Notes: a model not told the origin generated them from the sequence alone. A DNA stretch of 64,000 bases from Rhizobium sp. Root708 (GCF_001429725.1 NZ_LMHV01000040.1:317794-381793), one strand, 5' to 3'; counted from the stretch's first letter, positions 44,530 to 55,000 are shown. Numbers and translations are program-made.

Positions 44530-45360
44530 TTATTTCACCGCGCCGAAGGTCAGGCCGCGGACGAGTTGTTTCTGCGAGAACCAGCCGAGGATCAGGATCG
44601 GGGCGATCGCCATGGTGGAGGCTGCCGAAAGCTTGGCGTAGAACAGGCCTTCGGGGCTGGAATAGGAGGCAATGAACGCCGTCAGCGGCGCCGCTTTCGA
44701 GGCACTGAGGTTCAGCGTCCAGAAGGCTTCGTTCCAGGCCAGGATGATATTGAGGAGCAGCGTCGAGGCAATGCCCGGCACCGCCATCGGCGTCAGCACG
44801 TAGATGATTTCCTTGGCAAGCGATGCACCGTCCATGCGGGCCGCCTCCAGGATCTCGCCGGGGATTTCCTTGAAGTAGGTGTAGAGCATCCAGATGATGA
44901 TCGGCAGGTTGATCAGCGTCAGAATGATCACCAGACCGAGGCGGCTATCGAGCAGGCCCGAGTTGCGGAAAAGCAGGTAGATCGGGATCAGCGCGCCGAC
45001 CGGCGGCATCATCTTCGTCGACAGCATCCACATCAGGACGTCCTTCGTCCGCTTGGTCGGCGAAAACGCCATCGCCCAGGCGGCGGGGATCGCGATGATC
45101 AGGCCGATCAGCGTCGAGCCGAACGAAATGATCACCGAGTTCATGAAGTGGCTGAGGTAGTTCGAACGGCTCTGCACCTCCGAATAGCTCTCCGTCGTCC
45201 AATGGAAGAACAGGAACTGCGGCGGCGAGGCGATGGCATCGGCTTCCGTCTTGAAGCTCGTCAGGAACGTCCAGAGGATCGGGAAGAAGATCAGGATGCC
45301 AAGCGTCCAGGCAATGGCGGTCATGACGACCTTGCGCTGTGTTGTGACTTTTCTAGCCAT
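44530..45360 (-). CDS. smoG: Polyol ABC transporter permease 2
   Basis: A 276-residue MalG-like membrane subunit with six predicted helices. The N-terminal helix is AWTLGILIFFPILWTFL, and the EAA loop reads EAARMDGASLAKEIIYVLTPMAVPGI (shown by its ends). It ends FSQKQLVRGLTFGAVK, typical for the family. The frame is open much further upstream, through smoF, but ATG 45360 lies one base after the smoF stop codon, so translation is coupled and this start is preferred. Confidence 0.93.
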   Translation of the reverse strand: MARKVTTQRKVVMTAIAWTLGILIFFPILWTFLTSFKTEADAIASPPQFLFFHWTTESYSEVQSRSNYLSHFMNSVIISFGSTLIGLIIAIPAAWAMAFSPTKRTKDVLMWMLSTKMMPPVGALIPIYLLFRNSGLLDSRLGLVIILTLINLPIIIWMLYTYFKEIPGEILEAARMDGASLAKEIIYVLTPMAVPGIASTLLLNIILAWNEAFWTLNLSASKAAPLTAFIASYSSPEGLFYAKLSAASTMAIAPILILGWFSQKQLVRGLTFGAVK

Positions 45361-45361
45361 C

Positions 45362-46234
45362 TCAAGCCTCCAGATTCTTGCCGACAAGGCGCACGAGGAA
45401 GATCGCAACGATGTTGGCGAGGATAACCGCGACGATACCGCCCGCCGAAGCGCCGCCGATATCGAATTGCAGAAGCGCCTGCACATAGACGAGATAGGTG
45501 AGGTTCGTGCTCTGCGTGCCGGGGCCGCCATTGGTGGTGACGAGGATTTCAGCAAACACCGAGAGCAGGAAAATCGTCTGGATCAGGATGACAACCGTGA
45601 TGGCACGGGCCATATGCGGCAGGACGATGTAGATGAATTTCGAAACGACGCCGGCGCCGTCCATTTCGGCGGCTTCCTGCTGCTCTTCGTCCAGCGACTG
45701 CAGGGCGGTCAGCATGATGAGCGTCGCAAACGGCAACCACTGCCAGGCGACGATCAGGATGATCGAGAACAGCGGCGCATTGGCAAGCCAGTCATAGGGT
45801 TGCAATCCGAGCGCCTTGGCGAGATGCGCGAAGAGCCCGTTGACCGGGTTCATGAACATGTTCTTCCACACCAGAGCGGCAACCGTCGGCATGACGAAGA
45901 AGGGCGCGATGACAAGGATGCGGACGATACCTTGCCCGTAGATCTCCTGGTTCAGCAGCAGCGCAAAGGCTATGCCGCCCACCACCGTAATCAAGAGCAC
46001 GCCGAGCACCAGCAACAGCGTATTGATCAGCGCAGCGAAGAAGGCCGGATCGGTCAGGAAGTATTTGTAATTGAGGAAGCCGACGAAGGTCTCCATCCCC
46101 GGGCTGAGCAGATTGTAGTTCAGCGTCGAAAAATAGATCGTCATCACGAGCGGGACGATCATCCACAGAAAGAGCAGGATCACGGATGGCGCAATCATCA
46201 TTCGTGCTGCGGAGCGGGTGTGTAACGTTGCCAT
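45362..46234 (-). CDS. smoF: Polyol ABC transporter permease 1
   Basis: A 290-residue MalF/UgpA-like inner-membrane subunit with six predicted helices. The first is SVILLFLWMIVPLVMTIYF. The EAA loop contacting SmoK reads EAAEMDGAGVVSKFIYIVLPHMARAI (shown by its ends). It follows smoE after 135 bases that contain a hairpin followed by a U-run on the message strand, so less of the permease than of the binding protein is expected to be made. Confidence 0.93.
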   Translation of the reverse strand: MATLHTRSAARMMIAPSVILLFLWMIVPLVMTIYFSTLNYNLLSPGMETFVGFLNYKYFLTDPAFFAALINTLLLVLGVLLITVVGGIAFALLLNQEIYGQGIVRILVIAPFFVMPTVAALVWKNMFMNPVNGLFAHLAKALGLQPYDWLANAPLFSIILIVAWQWLPFATLIMLTALQSLDEEQQEAAEMDGAGVVSKFIYIVLPHMARAITVVILIQTIFLLSVFAEILVTTNGGPGTQSTNLTYLVYVQALLQFDIGGASAGGIVAVILANIVAIFLVRLVGKNLEA

Positions 46235-46292
46235 GGCGACGACCGATCATGTCAGGAGGGGCGAACGGCTGCTGGACAGCTAGGTAAAAAGG

Positions 46293-46324
46293 GGCCGCCG
46301 ACGCAATTTCGGGCACCGGCGGCC
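46293..46324 (-). terminator. Attenuator-like hairpin between smoE and smoF
   Basis: GGCCGCCG (46293-46300) and CGGCGGCC (46317-46324) are perfect arms; on the minus strand the hairpin is followed by CCTTTTTACC. It lies 45 bases after the smoE stop inside the operon, a usual place for partial termination that keeps binding protein in excess of permease. Confidence 0.7.
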
Positions 46325-46369
46325 TAGACGGGCGGGGAGGTCAAATCCCCCGCCTTCTCAGGAGGTTAT

Positions 46370-47680
46370 TTATTTGATGTAACCAGCCTTGGTCATTTCG
46401 CGCGTGGTCAGCTGCTGTGCGCTCTGCAGAGCCTGGTCGACCGAAACCTGGCCGGCGAGAGCTGCGGAGAACTGCTGGCCGACAGCGGTGCCGATACCCT
46501 GGAATTCAGGAATAGCGACGAACTGCACGCCGACATAAGGAACCGGCTTGACGGTCGGCTTGGTCGGGTCGGCGGAGTTGATGCTGTCGAGCGTCATCTT
46601 CGCGAACGGCGCTGCCTTCTGGTAGTCGGCACTCGCGTAAAGCGAAGAGCGCGTACCGGGAGGTGCGTTCAGCCAGCCGTCCTTCTCGGCGACGAGGTTG
46701 GTGTAGTCCTTGCTCGTTGCCCAGGCGACGAACTTCTCAGCTGCTTCGACCTTCTGCGAGCCTGCCGGGATGGCGAGGTTCCAGGCCCAGAGCCAGTTGC
46801 CGCGCTTGCCGAGACCCTTGTCCGGAGCCAGAGCGAAGCCGACCTTGTCGGCCACGGTGGATTCCTTCGGGTTGCTGACGAAGGACGCAGCAACGGTTGC
46901 ATCGATCCACATGCCGCACTTGCCGGTCTGGAAGAGCGCCAGGTTTTCGTTGAAGCCGTTGGACGAAGCACCGGGAGGACCGGCTTCCTTCATCAGGTTG
47001 ACGTAGAAGTTCAGCGTGTCCTTCCACTCGGGCTGATCGAACTGCGGCTTCCACTGTTCATCGAACCAGCGTGCACCGAAGGAGTTTGACATGGCCGTCA
47101 GGAAGGCCATGTTTTCGCCCCAGCCAGCCTTGCCGCGCAGGCAGATGCCGTAGATTTCCTTGTCTTTGTTGGTGATCTTCTTCGCGGCATCCGCGATGAA
47201 GTCCCAGGTCGGCGCGTCGGGCATCTTCAGGCCGGCAGCGTCGAAGAGGTCCTTGCGGTACATGACCATCGAGCTTTCGCCGTAGAACGGCGCCGCATAG
47301 AGCTTGCCGTCAGCGGTCAGGCCACTGCGGATAGCCGGTAGCAGGTCATCGGCATCGTAGTCCTTGCCGAGATTGTCGAGCGGCAGAAGCCAGCCCTGCT
47401 TTGCCCAGATCGGAACTTCGTAGGTGCCGATCGTCAGAACGTCGTACTGACCGCCCTTGGTCGCGATATCAGTCGTAACCTTCTGGCGCAGCACGTTTTC
47501 TTCGAGGGTTACCCACTCGAGATCAATGCCGGGGTTCTTCTTTTTGAAGTCGTCCGTCAGCTTCTGCATCCGGATCATGTCGCCGTTGTTCACGGTCGCG
47601 ATCGTCAGCGTTTCGGCCGAAGCCATGCCGGCAAACGCCAGTGCCGAGCAGGCGCCCAGCAGAAAAGTTTTCAATGTCAT
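46370..47680 (-). CDS. smoE: Polyol ABC transporter substrate-binding protein
   Basis: A 436-residue periplasmic binding protein of the MalE/UgpB class. The signal peptide covers residues 1-22 (LLGACSALAFAGMASAE), the mature part starts TLTIATVNNGDMIRMQKL, and segments such as LYAAPFYGESSMVMYRKDLFD and GKCGMWIDATVAASF are typical of mannitol/sorbitol-binding proteins. The ATG at 47680 has GGGAGGA; the frame is open 10 codons upstream. It captures the polyol for SmoFGK. SmoC-type half-sites lie directly upstream. Confidence 0.93.
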   Translation of the reverse strand: MTLKTFLLGACSALAFAGMASAETLTIATVNNGDMIRMQKLTDDFKKKNPGIDLEWVTLEENVLRQKVTTDIATKGGQYDVLTIGTYEVPIWAKQGWLLPLDNLGKDYDADDLLPAIRSGLTADGKLYAAPFYGESSMVMYRKDLFDAAGLKMPDAPTWDFIADAAKKITNKDKEIYGICLRGKAGWGENMAFLTAMSNSFGARWFDEQWKPQFDQPEWKDTLNFYVNLMKEAGPPGASSNGFNENLALFQTGKCGMWIDATVAASFVSNPKESTVADKVGFALAPDKGLGKRGNWLWAWNLAIPAGSQKVEAAEKFVAWATSKDYTNLVAEKDGWLNAPPGTRSSLYASADYQKAAPFAKMTLDSINSADPTKPTVKPVPYVGVQFVAIPEFQGIGTAVGQQFSAALAGQVSVDQALQSAQQLTTREMTKAGYIK

Positions 47681-47714
47681 ATCTTCCTCCCAGAAGATGA
47701 GTGCGAGCATTCGC

Positions 47715-47841
47715 TTTGCTCATGGGCAATTACTCATCGCCACGCAAAAAAAGTCAATCACCATTCGTTGCTGCAACAGCGAATGGATGCATCATCTAAC
47801 TGATTTCAAATATAAATATTTTTGCTCACGACTTGAGCAAA
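47715..47841. promoter_or_regulatory. Probable SmoC operators in the smoC-smoE gap
   Basis: There are two sites with the half-site TTTGCTCA. TTTGCTCA (47821-47828) and TGAGCAAA (47834-47841) form a perfect inverted repeat with a 5-nt spacer that overlaps the smoC stop codon. TTTGCTCA (47715-47722) with TGGGCAAT next to it is an imperfect copy 35 bases before the smoE start. The pair, about 106 bp apart, could allow looping by the SorC-type regulator. Confidence 0.65.
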
Positions 47842-48779
47842 TACTCAGCCGTGGCCTCGTCGGTGATCAACGCATTGATCTGATGGCCGGTCACGGCAGC
47901 TCGTATCGCCTTGAACTTGCGCTTGCCCTTGCCGATCCCGATCACGGTCGACGAATCACGCGGGGGAATGGAGGCAGACGCCACGCGCTCGTTGATCGGA
48001 TTGTCGAGAAGCTTGCCATCGGCATCGAAAACCCAACCGCAGATCTCGCCGACAGCGCCGTTGCGCATCAGCTCCATCATCTCGTCCTTCTCGAGAAAGC
48101 CGTCGACGCAAAGCGGTCCGTCGATGCCGAGCTCGCCGATGCCGACGAAGGTAACATCAGCCTGTGCGCTCATCTCCAGCGTCGCGCGAACGAGTTGCTG
48201 CCCGTGAAGGGTTTCCCGCTCCTCGGCCGATGTCACGAGAACTGGAAGGGGCATTGGAAAATGCCGCGCCTTGACCGCATCGGCCATGCTGAAGATGACA
48301 TTGTAATAGGCAGCCGAACCGTCAGGAGCGATATTGCCGGTCAGCGACACGATGCGATGGTTGGGACATTCGATCGCGGGCAATTGATCGACCGCGGCTT
48401 TCAGTGTCCGCCCCGTCCCGACCGCCAGCACGATCGGATCCGTCCGCTTCAGCCAGCGCTCGATTTCAGCGGCGGTCGCCTCGGCAATCCCGACCGTTGA
48501 CGAGCCAGAGCCCGGGTCGCTCGGCACGACTTCGACATGCTTCAGATTGAACTTCTTGCGCACCGCATTGGCAAGTTCGAGGCAGGCGGCGATCGGGTGG
48601 TCGAGCCGCACCTTGATCAAGCGCTCGGCCACGGCAAGCGACACTAGGCGCTGCGCGGATTGGCGCGAAATCCCCATTGAGGAGGCGATCTCATCCTGCG
48701 TTCTGCCAGCGACATAATACAGCCAGCCGGCGCGCGCCGCATCGTCAAGCCGCCCGGAAGTTTCGGATCTCTTCACCAT
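47826..48779 (-). CDS. smoC: SorC family regulator of the polyol operon
   Basis: A 317-residue regulator. The helix-turn-helix lies at about residues 25-50 (RTQDEIASSMGISRQSAQRLVSLAV, shown by its ends), and the sugar-sensing domain from about 80 contains VGTGRTLKAAVDQLP and VSLTGNIAPDGSAAY, ending LITDEATAEYLLKS. The frame begins at a TTG (48782); the ATG at 48779 is the likely start. It lies immediately upstream of smoE on the same strand, and two matching palindromes are in the gap, as for SmoC of Sinorhizobium. Confidence 0.9.
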   Translation of the reverse strand: MVKRSETSGRLDDAARAGWLYYVAGRTQDEIASSMGISRQSAQRLVSLAVAERLIKVRLDHPIAACLELANAVRKKFNLKHVEVVPSDPGSGSSTVGIAEATAAEIERWLKRTDPIVLAVGTGRTLKAAVDQLPAIECPNHRIVSLTGNIAPDGSAAYYNVIFSMADAVKARHFPMPLPVLVTSAEERETLHGQQLVRATLEMSAQADVTFVGIGELGIDGPLCVDGFLEKDEMMELMRNGAVGEICGWVFDADGKLLDNPINERVASASIPPRDSSTVIGIGKGKRKFKAIRAAVTGHQINALITDEATAEYLLKS

Positions 48780-48999
48780 CAACCTTTACCACAGACCGCG
48801 CCCGACGAAGCGGGAGCCCGATTTCGTTGCAACAGATCAAAACAAAATTCGGGCAATTGTCGAGTGCGATGAGAAAATGCGCCGAAGATATTCGGCGATC
48901 ACCGCGACACGTCCCGCCATCTCCTCGCCATTTTTGCCGCCGAAGCCACGCTTGACCGATCGGCGTTACCAACGCTAACTGTCTGCGAGAGGGAAAGCC
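48780..48999. other. Divergent promoter region, smoC and two-component genes
   Basis: This 220-bp gap separates divergent genes. I see no protein gene, RNA gene or clear operator; it presumably holds the two promoters. Confidence 0.45.
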
Positions 49000-49659
49000 G
49001 TGCGTATCCTGCTGGTTGAAGATGACAAGATGATCGGGGAAGCGGTGCGCGATCACGTGATCGCGGCCAACCATGCTGTCGATTGGGTTGGTAACCTCGG
49101 CAATGCCGATGCCGCCATCGGGCCTGTCGACTATGGGCTCGTGCTTCTCGACCTCCAACTTCCCGACGGCAGCGGCGTCGATTTTCTCAAGCGCCTGCGC
49201 AGTCGCGGAATGAAGATGCCGGTCATCATTCTGACCGCGCGCGATCAGATATCCGACCGCATCGAGGGGCTGAACGCCGGCGCCGACGATTACCTCGTGA
49301 AGCCGTTCAATCTGGAAGAGCTGGAAGCAAGAATACTGGCGGTGGCCCGCCGCTATGATGCCAATCCACATCCGATCGTCCGCATCGCCGATATCGAGAT
49401 AGACCGGCCACAGCATAAACTCTCGGTCGCCGGCGAGGCGATTATCCTGACGAGCCGCGAATGGGCCGTCCTCGATCTCCTGACCGCCCGGCCCGGTTCG
49501 ATCGTATCGAAGGATCGGATCGAAGAAGCGCTCTACGCCTTCGGCTCCGAAATCGAAAGCAACACCGTCGAAGTCTACGTCAGCCGGTTGCGCAAGAAGA
49601 TCGGCAAGGACCGTATCCGCACCGCCCGCGGCATCGGCTATACCCTCGGACGACCATGA
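49000..49659 (+). CDS. OmpR/PhoB-family response regulator
   Basis: A 219-residue response regulator. The receiver domain has acidic pocket residues EDD (7-9), phospho-acceptor Asp51 in VLLDLQLPDG and Lys101 in DDYLVKPF. The C-terminal winged-helix domain (about 125-219) has LTSREWAVLDLLTARPGSIVSKDRI and the recognition helix region NTVEVYVSRLRKKIG. The start is GTG with GAGGGAAAG upstream. It overlaps the sensor kinase gene by ATGA (49656-49659). It resembles QseB/TctD-type regulators; the target genes are unknown. Confidence 0.93.
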   Translation: MRILLVEDDKMIGEAVRDHVIAANHAVDWVGNLGNADAAIGPVDYGLVLLDLQLPDGSGVDFLKRLRSRGMKMPVIILTARDQISDRIEGLNAGADDYLVKPFNLEELEARILAVARRYDANPHPIVRIADIEIDRPQHKLSVAGEAIILTSREWAVLDLLTARPGSIVSKDRIEEALYAFGSEIESNTVEVYVSRLRKKIGKDRIRTARGIGYTLGRP

Positions 49660-50990
49660 AACGTGACCGCAGTATTGCACGCAGCCTGATCCTCACGCTG
49701 ACTTCCATGATGGTCGTTTTTTGGCTGCTGGCGATCGGCCTCAGCTTCCGCGTGATGCAGCACGAGTTCGACGAGATCTTCGACAGCGCCCAGCAGGAAA
49801 CCACCCAGCGGCTGCTCGCACTCATCGTCGACGACATGGATCAGCGCGATGCTCTCGAACCGCATGGCATCGCGATGCTGGAAACAGCCGCGGATCGGGA
49901 GTATCTGACCTTCCAGGTGCGAGACGCGCATGGGAAAGTGGTTCTCCGCTCCAACGACGCACCGGCCGAGCCTTTCCCCGCGCCGCTCGCCACGGGGTTC
50001 AAGGACAGCGAAACTGCGCGTATCTACACGGAGTCGACGCCTGACGGGCGACTTTTCCTGCAGGTGGCCGACCGCTTCAAGAACCGTCGCGAAGCCGTGC
50101 GCGAAAGCGCAGTTACCTTGCTGATCCCGCTGGCGGTACTCGTACCATCAAGTATTCTAGTAATCTGGCTGGTCGTTAGCCGCAGCCTGAAACCGCTAGA
50201 CGCCCTGCGGCAGGATATTGGCACCAAGGATGGCGGCAATCTCGCGGAACTGGAAACCCGCGATCTGCCGAAAGAATTGAGGCCCATCGCGCGGTCCGTC
50301 AACTTGCTGCTCGCAAGGCTCCGCTCAGCCCTCGAAGCCGAACGGGAATTCACCGCCAACAGCGCCCACGAACTCAGAACGCCGATTGCCGGTGCGCTCG
50401 CTCAGACGCAGCGCCTGGCCGAAGAACTCCCTCCGGGTCCGACATTGACCCGTGCGCGGCAAGTGGAAACCTCCCTGATCAATCTCGGACGCTTGGCCGA
50501 AAAGCTGCTGCAGCTCGCGCGCGCGGAAGCGGGCATCGGCGGCAGCGCAACGGCTGCGGATCTGCGCAACGTGCTGGACATGATCGTAACGGATTTTGAA
50601 CGCGATCGCCGCTCGAGCGGCCGCCTGCATTATTCGGTCGCCGACGGCGCCAGCCTCACCCGCAGCGCCGACATGGACGCTTTCGGCATCGTCATGCGGA
50701 ACCTGATCGAAAATGCGCTGGTGCACGGCGACCCCGATCTTCCGGTCCGCATCAGCCTGGAGCAGGATGGCGTGATCCGCGTTATCAACGGCGGCGCCGT
50801 TGTGCGCGAGATGGATATGGCGACCCTCAAGAAGCGTTTCCGCCGTGGCCAGACCAACGCGTCGGGATCGGGCCTCGGCCTTGCGATCGCCGACCGGATC
50901 ATCTCGCAGATGAGCGGCACGCTGGATCTCCTCTCGCCTGCGTCAGGAGAGGCTTCCGGCTTCGAAGCACGGATCAGGTTGCCGGCCTGA
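49656..50990 (+). CDS. Sensor histidine kinase
   Basis: A 444-residue inner-membrane kinase. Membrane helices lie at about residues 10-30 and 155-175, around a periplasmic sensor part (about 31-153) with no family I recognise. A HAMP-like linker precedes the H-box NSAHELRTPIAG with His238. The catalytic domain shows the N-box NLIENALVHG and G-box GSGLGLAIADRI. The layout is like QseC/TctE. It starts within the regulator's stop codon, so the pair is translationally coupled. The signal is unknown. Confidence 0.92.
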   Translation: MKRDRSIARSLILTLTSMMVVFWLLAIGLSFRVMQHEFDEIFDSAQQETTQRLLALIVDDMDQRDALEPHGIAMLETAADREYLTFQVRDAHGKVVLRSNDAPAEPFPAPLATGFKDSETARIYTESTPDGRLFLQVADRFKNRREAVRESAVTLLIPLAVLVPSSILVIWLVVSRSLKPLDALRQDIGTKDGGNLAELETRDLPKELRPIARSVNLLLARLRSALEAEREFTANSAHELRTPIAGALAQTQRLAEELPPGPTLTRARQVETSLINLGRLAEKLLQLARAEAGIGGSATAADLRNVLDMIVTDFERDRRSSGRLHYSVADGASLTRSADMDAFGIVMRNLIENALVHGDPDLPVRISLEQDGVIRVINGGAVVREMDMATLKKRFRRGQTNASGSGLGLAIADRIISQMSGTLDLLSPASGEASGFEARIRLPA

Positions 50991-51063
50991 GCTCGGTTTT
51001 GGCTTGCAAATCACCGGGAACGGTGCGAGCAGACGCAGAGCTTCTCGAACAAGAAGATTGCGA

Positions 51064-51975
51064 ATGATCATTTCCTTCGACATTGGCGGCTCTGCCATCA
51101 AAGGCGGGATTGCCCGGTCCGAAAACGACATCACGCCGCTCGACCGCTATCCGACACCGACCGACGATTTCGCGGCCTTCGTCGGCGTCCTGCGCAAGAT
51201 CATCGAGGAAACCGGCGAGAAGCCGACGCGGCTGGCCTTCTCCATTGCCGGCGTCGTCGATCCGGACACACAGAGACTGACCTGCGCCAATATACCCTGC
51301 ATTCACGGACGGAATTTCGCCGCTGATATCGAAGCCGAACTCGGCATTCCCGTAATTGTCGCCAACGATGCGGATTGCTTTGCAATGGCGGAAGCCGGTC
51401 TTGGCGCCGGGCGCGGGCATCGCATCGTCCTCGGCGTCATCCTCGGCACCGGCGTCGGCGGCGGGGTAATTGCCAACGGCAGACTGATCAACGAGGCGGG
51501 CGGCTTTGCCGGTGAATGGGGACATGGACCGATCGTCGCGTTGCGCGCTGGCCATCCGCCGGTCGAGATCCCGCACTATGCCTGCGGCTGCGGCCAGAAA
51601 GGCTGCGTCGACAGTGTCGGCGGCGCCCGCGGCATGGAACGGCTTCACAAGACGCTGCACGACATCGATCTCTCCAGCCGTGAGATCATCGACGACTGGC
51701 TGCGTGGCGAAGAGAAGGCAACCCGGACGATCGACGTCTATATCGACCTCGTCGCCTCCCCCCTCGCTCTGACGATCAATATAACGGGCGCGACGATCGT
51801 GCCGGTCGCTGGCGGCCTTTCCAATGTCGAGCCGCTGCTCCTCGAGCTGGACAAGGCTGTCCGGGAACGGATCCTGCGCAAATTCGACCGCCGTGTCGTC
51901 GTTCGCAGCGAATGCCGGGTCGAGCCCGGCCTGATCGGAGCCGCGCTCGTCGGCTTGCGCGCGGACGCCGAATAA
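51064..51975 (+). CDS. ROK family sugar kinase
   Basis: A 303-residue ROK kinase, phosphorylating a hexose such as glucose, N-acetylglucosamine or N-acetylmannosamine. The phosphate loop is SFDIGGSAIKGG, the catalytic base Asp102 is in VANDADCFA, and EWGHGP carries His154. The zinc site is CGCGQKGCVDS with Cys174, Cys176 and Cys181. It has no N-terminal DNA-binding domain, so it is an enzyme rather than a repressor. It is 73 bases after the sensor kinase gene and may be expressed with it. The frame is open to 51004, but ATG 51064 fits the family start. Confidence 0.88.
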   Translation: MIISFDIGGSAIKGGIARSENDITPLDRYPTPTDDFAAFVGVLRKIIEETGEKPTRLAFSIAGVVDPDTQRLTCANIPCIHGRNFAADIEAELGIPVIVANDADCFAMAEAGLGAGRGHRIVLGVILGTGVGGGVIANGRLINEAGGFAGEWGHGPIVALRAGHPPVEIPHYACGCGQKGCVDSVGGARGMERLHKTLHDIDLSSREIIDDWLRGEEKATRTIDVYIDLVASPLALTINITGATIVPVAGGLSNVEPLLLELDKAVRERILRKFDRRVVVRSECRVEPGLIGAALVGLRADAE

Positions 51976-51993
51976 TTCCCCATTCACCAAATG

Positions 51994-52022
51994 AAAACGG
52001 CGCGGTATGACCGCGCCGTTTT
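51994..52022. terminator. Bidirectional terminator between the ROK and RND genes
   Basis: AAAACGGCGCGGT (51994-52006) and ACCGCGCCGTTTT (52010-52022) are perfect 13-bp arms with a 3-nt loop, lying between two convergent genes. The A and T ends serve both strands. Confidence 0.92.
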
Positions 52023-52027
52023 CCGTA

Positions 52028-55000
52028 TCATTCCGCCGCGATGGCCGGCGGAGTTCCATGAAGATGGCTGTCGTCGTTCCCGTTCGCGTAGTCTTCAGCC
52101 GTGTCGTCCTTTGCCTTCGGCTCCTTGCCGAAGAACAGGGCATAGGCTGCCGGCAGCACCAGGATCGTCAGCACTGTCGCGACCAGAATGCCGCCCATCA
52201 TGGCATATGCCAACGGGCCCCAGAACACGCCGCGCGAGATCGGGATCAGCGCCAGAACCGCCGTCAATGCTGTCAGCATGATCGGGCGGAAGCGCCGGAC
52301 CGCGGCACCGACGATCGCTTCCTGCCGATGCATCCCCGCCTTGATGTCCTGGTCGATCTGGTCGACGAGAATGATCGAGTTGCGGATGATGATCCCGAGC
52401 AAGGCGATGACGCCGAGGATGGCGACGAAGCCGAACGGAGCACCCGATATCAGCAGCGCGGCAGCCGCGCCGATGATCCCGAGCGGGCCGGTCGCCAGCA
52501 CGAGCATCGCCTTGCCGAAGTGCTGCAGCTGCGCCATCAGCAGGAGAACGATGACGACGAGCATGATCGGCGCCTTCGCGGCAATCGAAGCCTGGCTTTC
52601 GGCGGAATCTTCCGCGCCACCCTGGATCTCGATCTTGTAGCCGGCCGGCAGGCTGTCGCGCAGCGGCTGCATGTCGGCATACATCTTCATCACGACATCG
52701 TTCGACTGCACGTCGTCAGGCAAGGTCGCCCGAACGGAAATGGTCGGCAGACGGTCACGCCGCCACTCGATGCCCTGTTCCAGAACCGGTACCACCTTGG
52801 CAACCTGCGAGACCGGAACGAAGCCACCGAAGTCAGTCGGAACGTAGACCGAGTTGACGGCCGATAGCAGCGAGCGATTGGCATCCGGCTCTCGGGCAAC
52901 GATCGACACCGTCTCTTCTCCATCGCGGAAGTCATCCAACGGAGCCCCGGAAACCGCCGTCTGCAGCATCTGGCGTATGCGCTGCGACGTCACGCCAAGC
53001 GCACGCGCGCGGTCCTGATCGATCACCAGCTTCATTGCCGGCACCGGCTCGAGCCAGTCGTCATGGATCGCGCCAAGCTGCGGGTTCGCCTGGAACTTCG
53101 CCTTCACCTCGTCGGCGATCTTGCGGACTTCCTGACGGTCAGGCCCCATGATGCGCATCTGCACCGGCCAGCCTGTCGGCGGGCCGAGGAAAAGGCGATC
53201 GACCTTGCCGCGGATATCCGGGAAGTCCTGGGCAAGGATATCACGCAGCTTGACGATCAGGCGTTCACGCGCTGGCTCGTCGTTTGCCATGACAAGAAGC
53301 TGCGCGAAGTTCGGATTGCGAAGCTGCTGGTCCAGCGGCAGGAAGAAGCGCGGAGCGCCTTCACCGATGTAGGAAGCGACGAACTTCTTGTCGGCGTCAC
53401 CCATGATCTTGGCTTCGAGCGCCTTGGTCTGCGTCTCGACTTCCTTGATGCTCGTGCCCTCAGGCAGCCAGAGATCGACGAGGATCTCCGGACGGGAAGA
53501 CTGCGGAAAGAAGTTCTGCGGAATGAACTGGAAAGCCCAGAGGCTGGTCGCGAAAGTCACCAGCGTCATGGCAATGACGATGATGCGATGACGCACCGCC
53601 CAACCGACCGTCGCCCGCAGGCGGCGATAGAAACGCGTGTCGAACACATCATGGTGCTCACCCGCGTGCTTGCGCTGCTTCAGGATCATGTAGCCGAGCC
53701 AAGGCGTGAAGTAGACCGCCACGAACCAGGACACGACAAGCGCAATACCGACCACATAGAACAGCGTGCGCACATATTCGCCGGCTGTCGACTCAGCAAA
53801 GCCGACAGGAATGAAGCCCGCGGTGGTAATCAGCGTACCCGTCAACATCGGAAAGGCTGTCGAGGAGTAAGCGAAGCTGGCCGCCTCGACCTTGACCAAC
53901 CCCTCTTCGAGTTTTCGTTCCATCAACTCGACGACGATCATGGCATCGTCCACCAGCAGGCCGAGCGCGATGATCAATGCCCCGAGCGAGATGCGCTGCA
54001 GGTCGATGCCGAGCTCGTACATGATGGCGAATGTTGCGGCCAGCACGAGCGGGATCGCGATCGCGATGACCAGGCCGGAGCGCCAGCCGATCGATAGGAA
54101 CGAGACCACGAGCACGATCGCCAGCGCCTCGCCGAGCGCATGCATGAACTCGCTGATCGCATCGGTAACGACGTCAGGCTGGTTGGAAATCTGATCGACG
54201 GCGACGCCGTATGGCAACGACTGCTCGAAACGCTGATAGGTCGCTTCGACATCCTTGCCGACATCGGTCACCTTGAAGCCCTTGGCCATGACGACGCCGA
54301 CCTGAACGCTATCATGCCCGTTGAAGCGGAACTTGCGCTCATACGGATCTTCCAGGCCGGAGTAGACAGTCGCGATATCGCCGAGGCGCGTCACCTGATT
54401 GCCGGCCTTCAGCCGCAGCTCGCGGATGTCCGCGGCCTTCGTGACATCGCCCTCGACGGAGATACGAACGGAGCGCGTCCCGGTGTCCACCGAGCCCGCT
54501 GCATCGACACTGTTCTGTCCCTTGATCGCGTTCTGAAGATCGAGAATGGTCAGGCCACGTTCGGCCAGGGCTTTCGAGGAGACGTCGATATAGATCTTCT
54601 CGGGCTGGTCGCCGATGATCACGGCCTTTTCGACGCCGGGCGTCGTCAAAAGCATGTCACGCGCCTGGATGGCGAATTTCTTCAGCTCGGGATAGCTGTA
54701 GCCATCGCCGCTGATCGAATGCAGCGTGATGTAGGTATCGCCGAACTCGTCGTTGAAATAGGGTCCGAGCAGCCCTTCCGGCAGCTCGCTGGAGATGTCG
54801 CCCACCTTCTTGCGCACCTGGTAGAAGGCGTCGGCCACCTGCTGGCTGTTGGTGTCGCCCTTCACCTGCAGGGTGATGATGGCGCTGCCCGCGCGGGTAT
54901 AGGATTTCACCCAATCGATATGCGGGGTTTCCTGCAGCTTGCGCTCGATCTTGTTGACGACCTGGTCTTCCATTTCCTGGATTGAGGCGCCCGGCCATAC

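Noticed and set aside
53063..54097. 344-codon plus-strand frame inside the RND transporter gene
   Set aside because: Antisense shadow; the RND protein is full-length with all family motifs.
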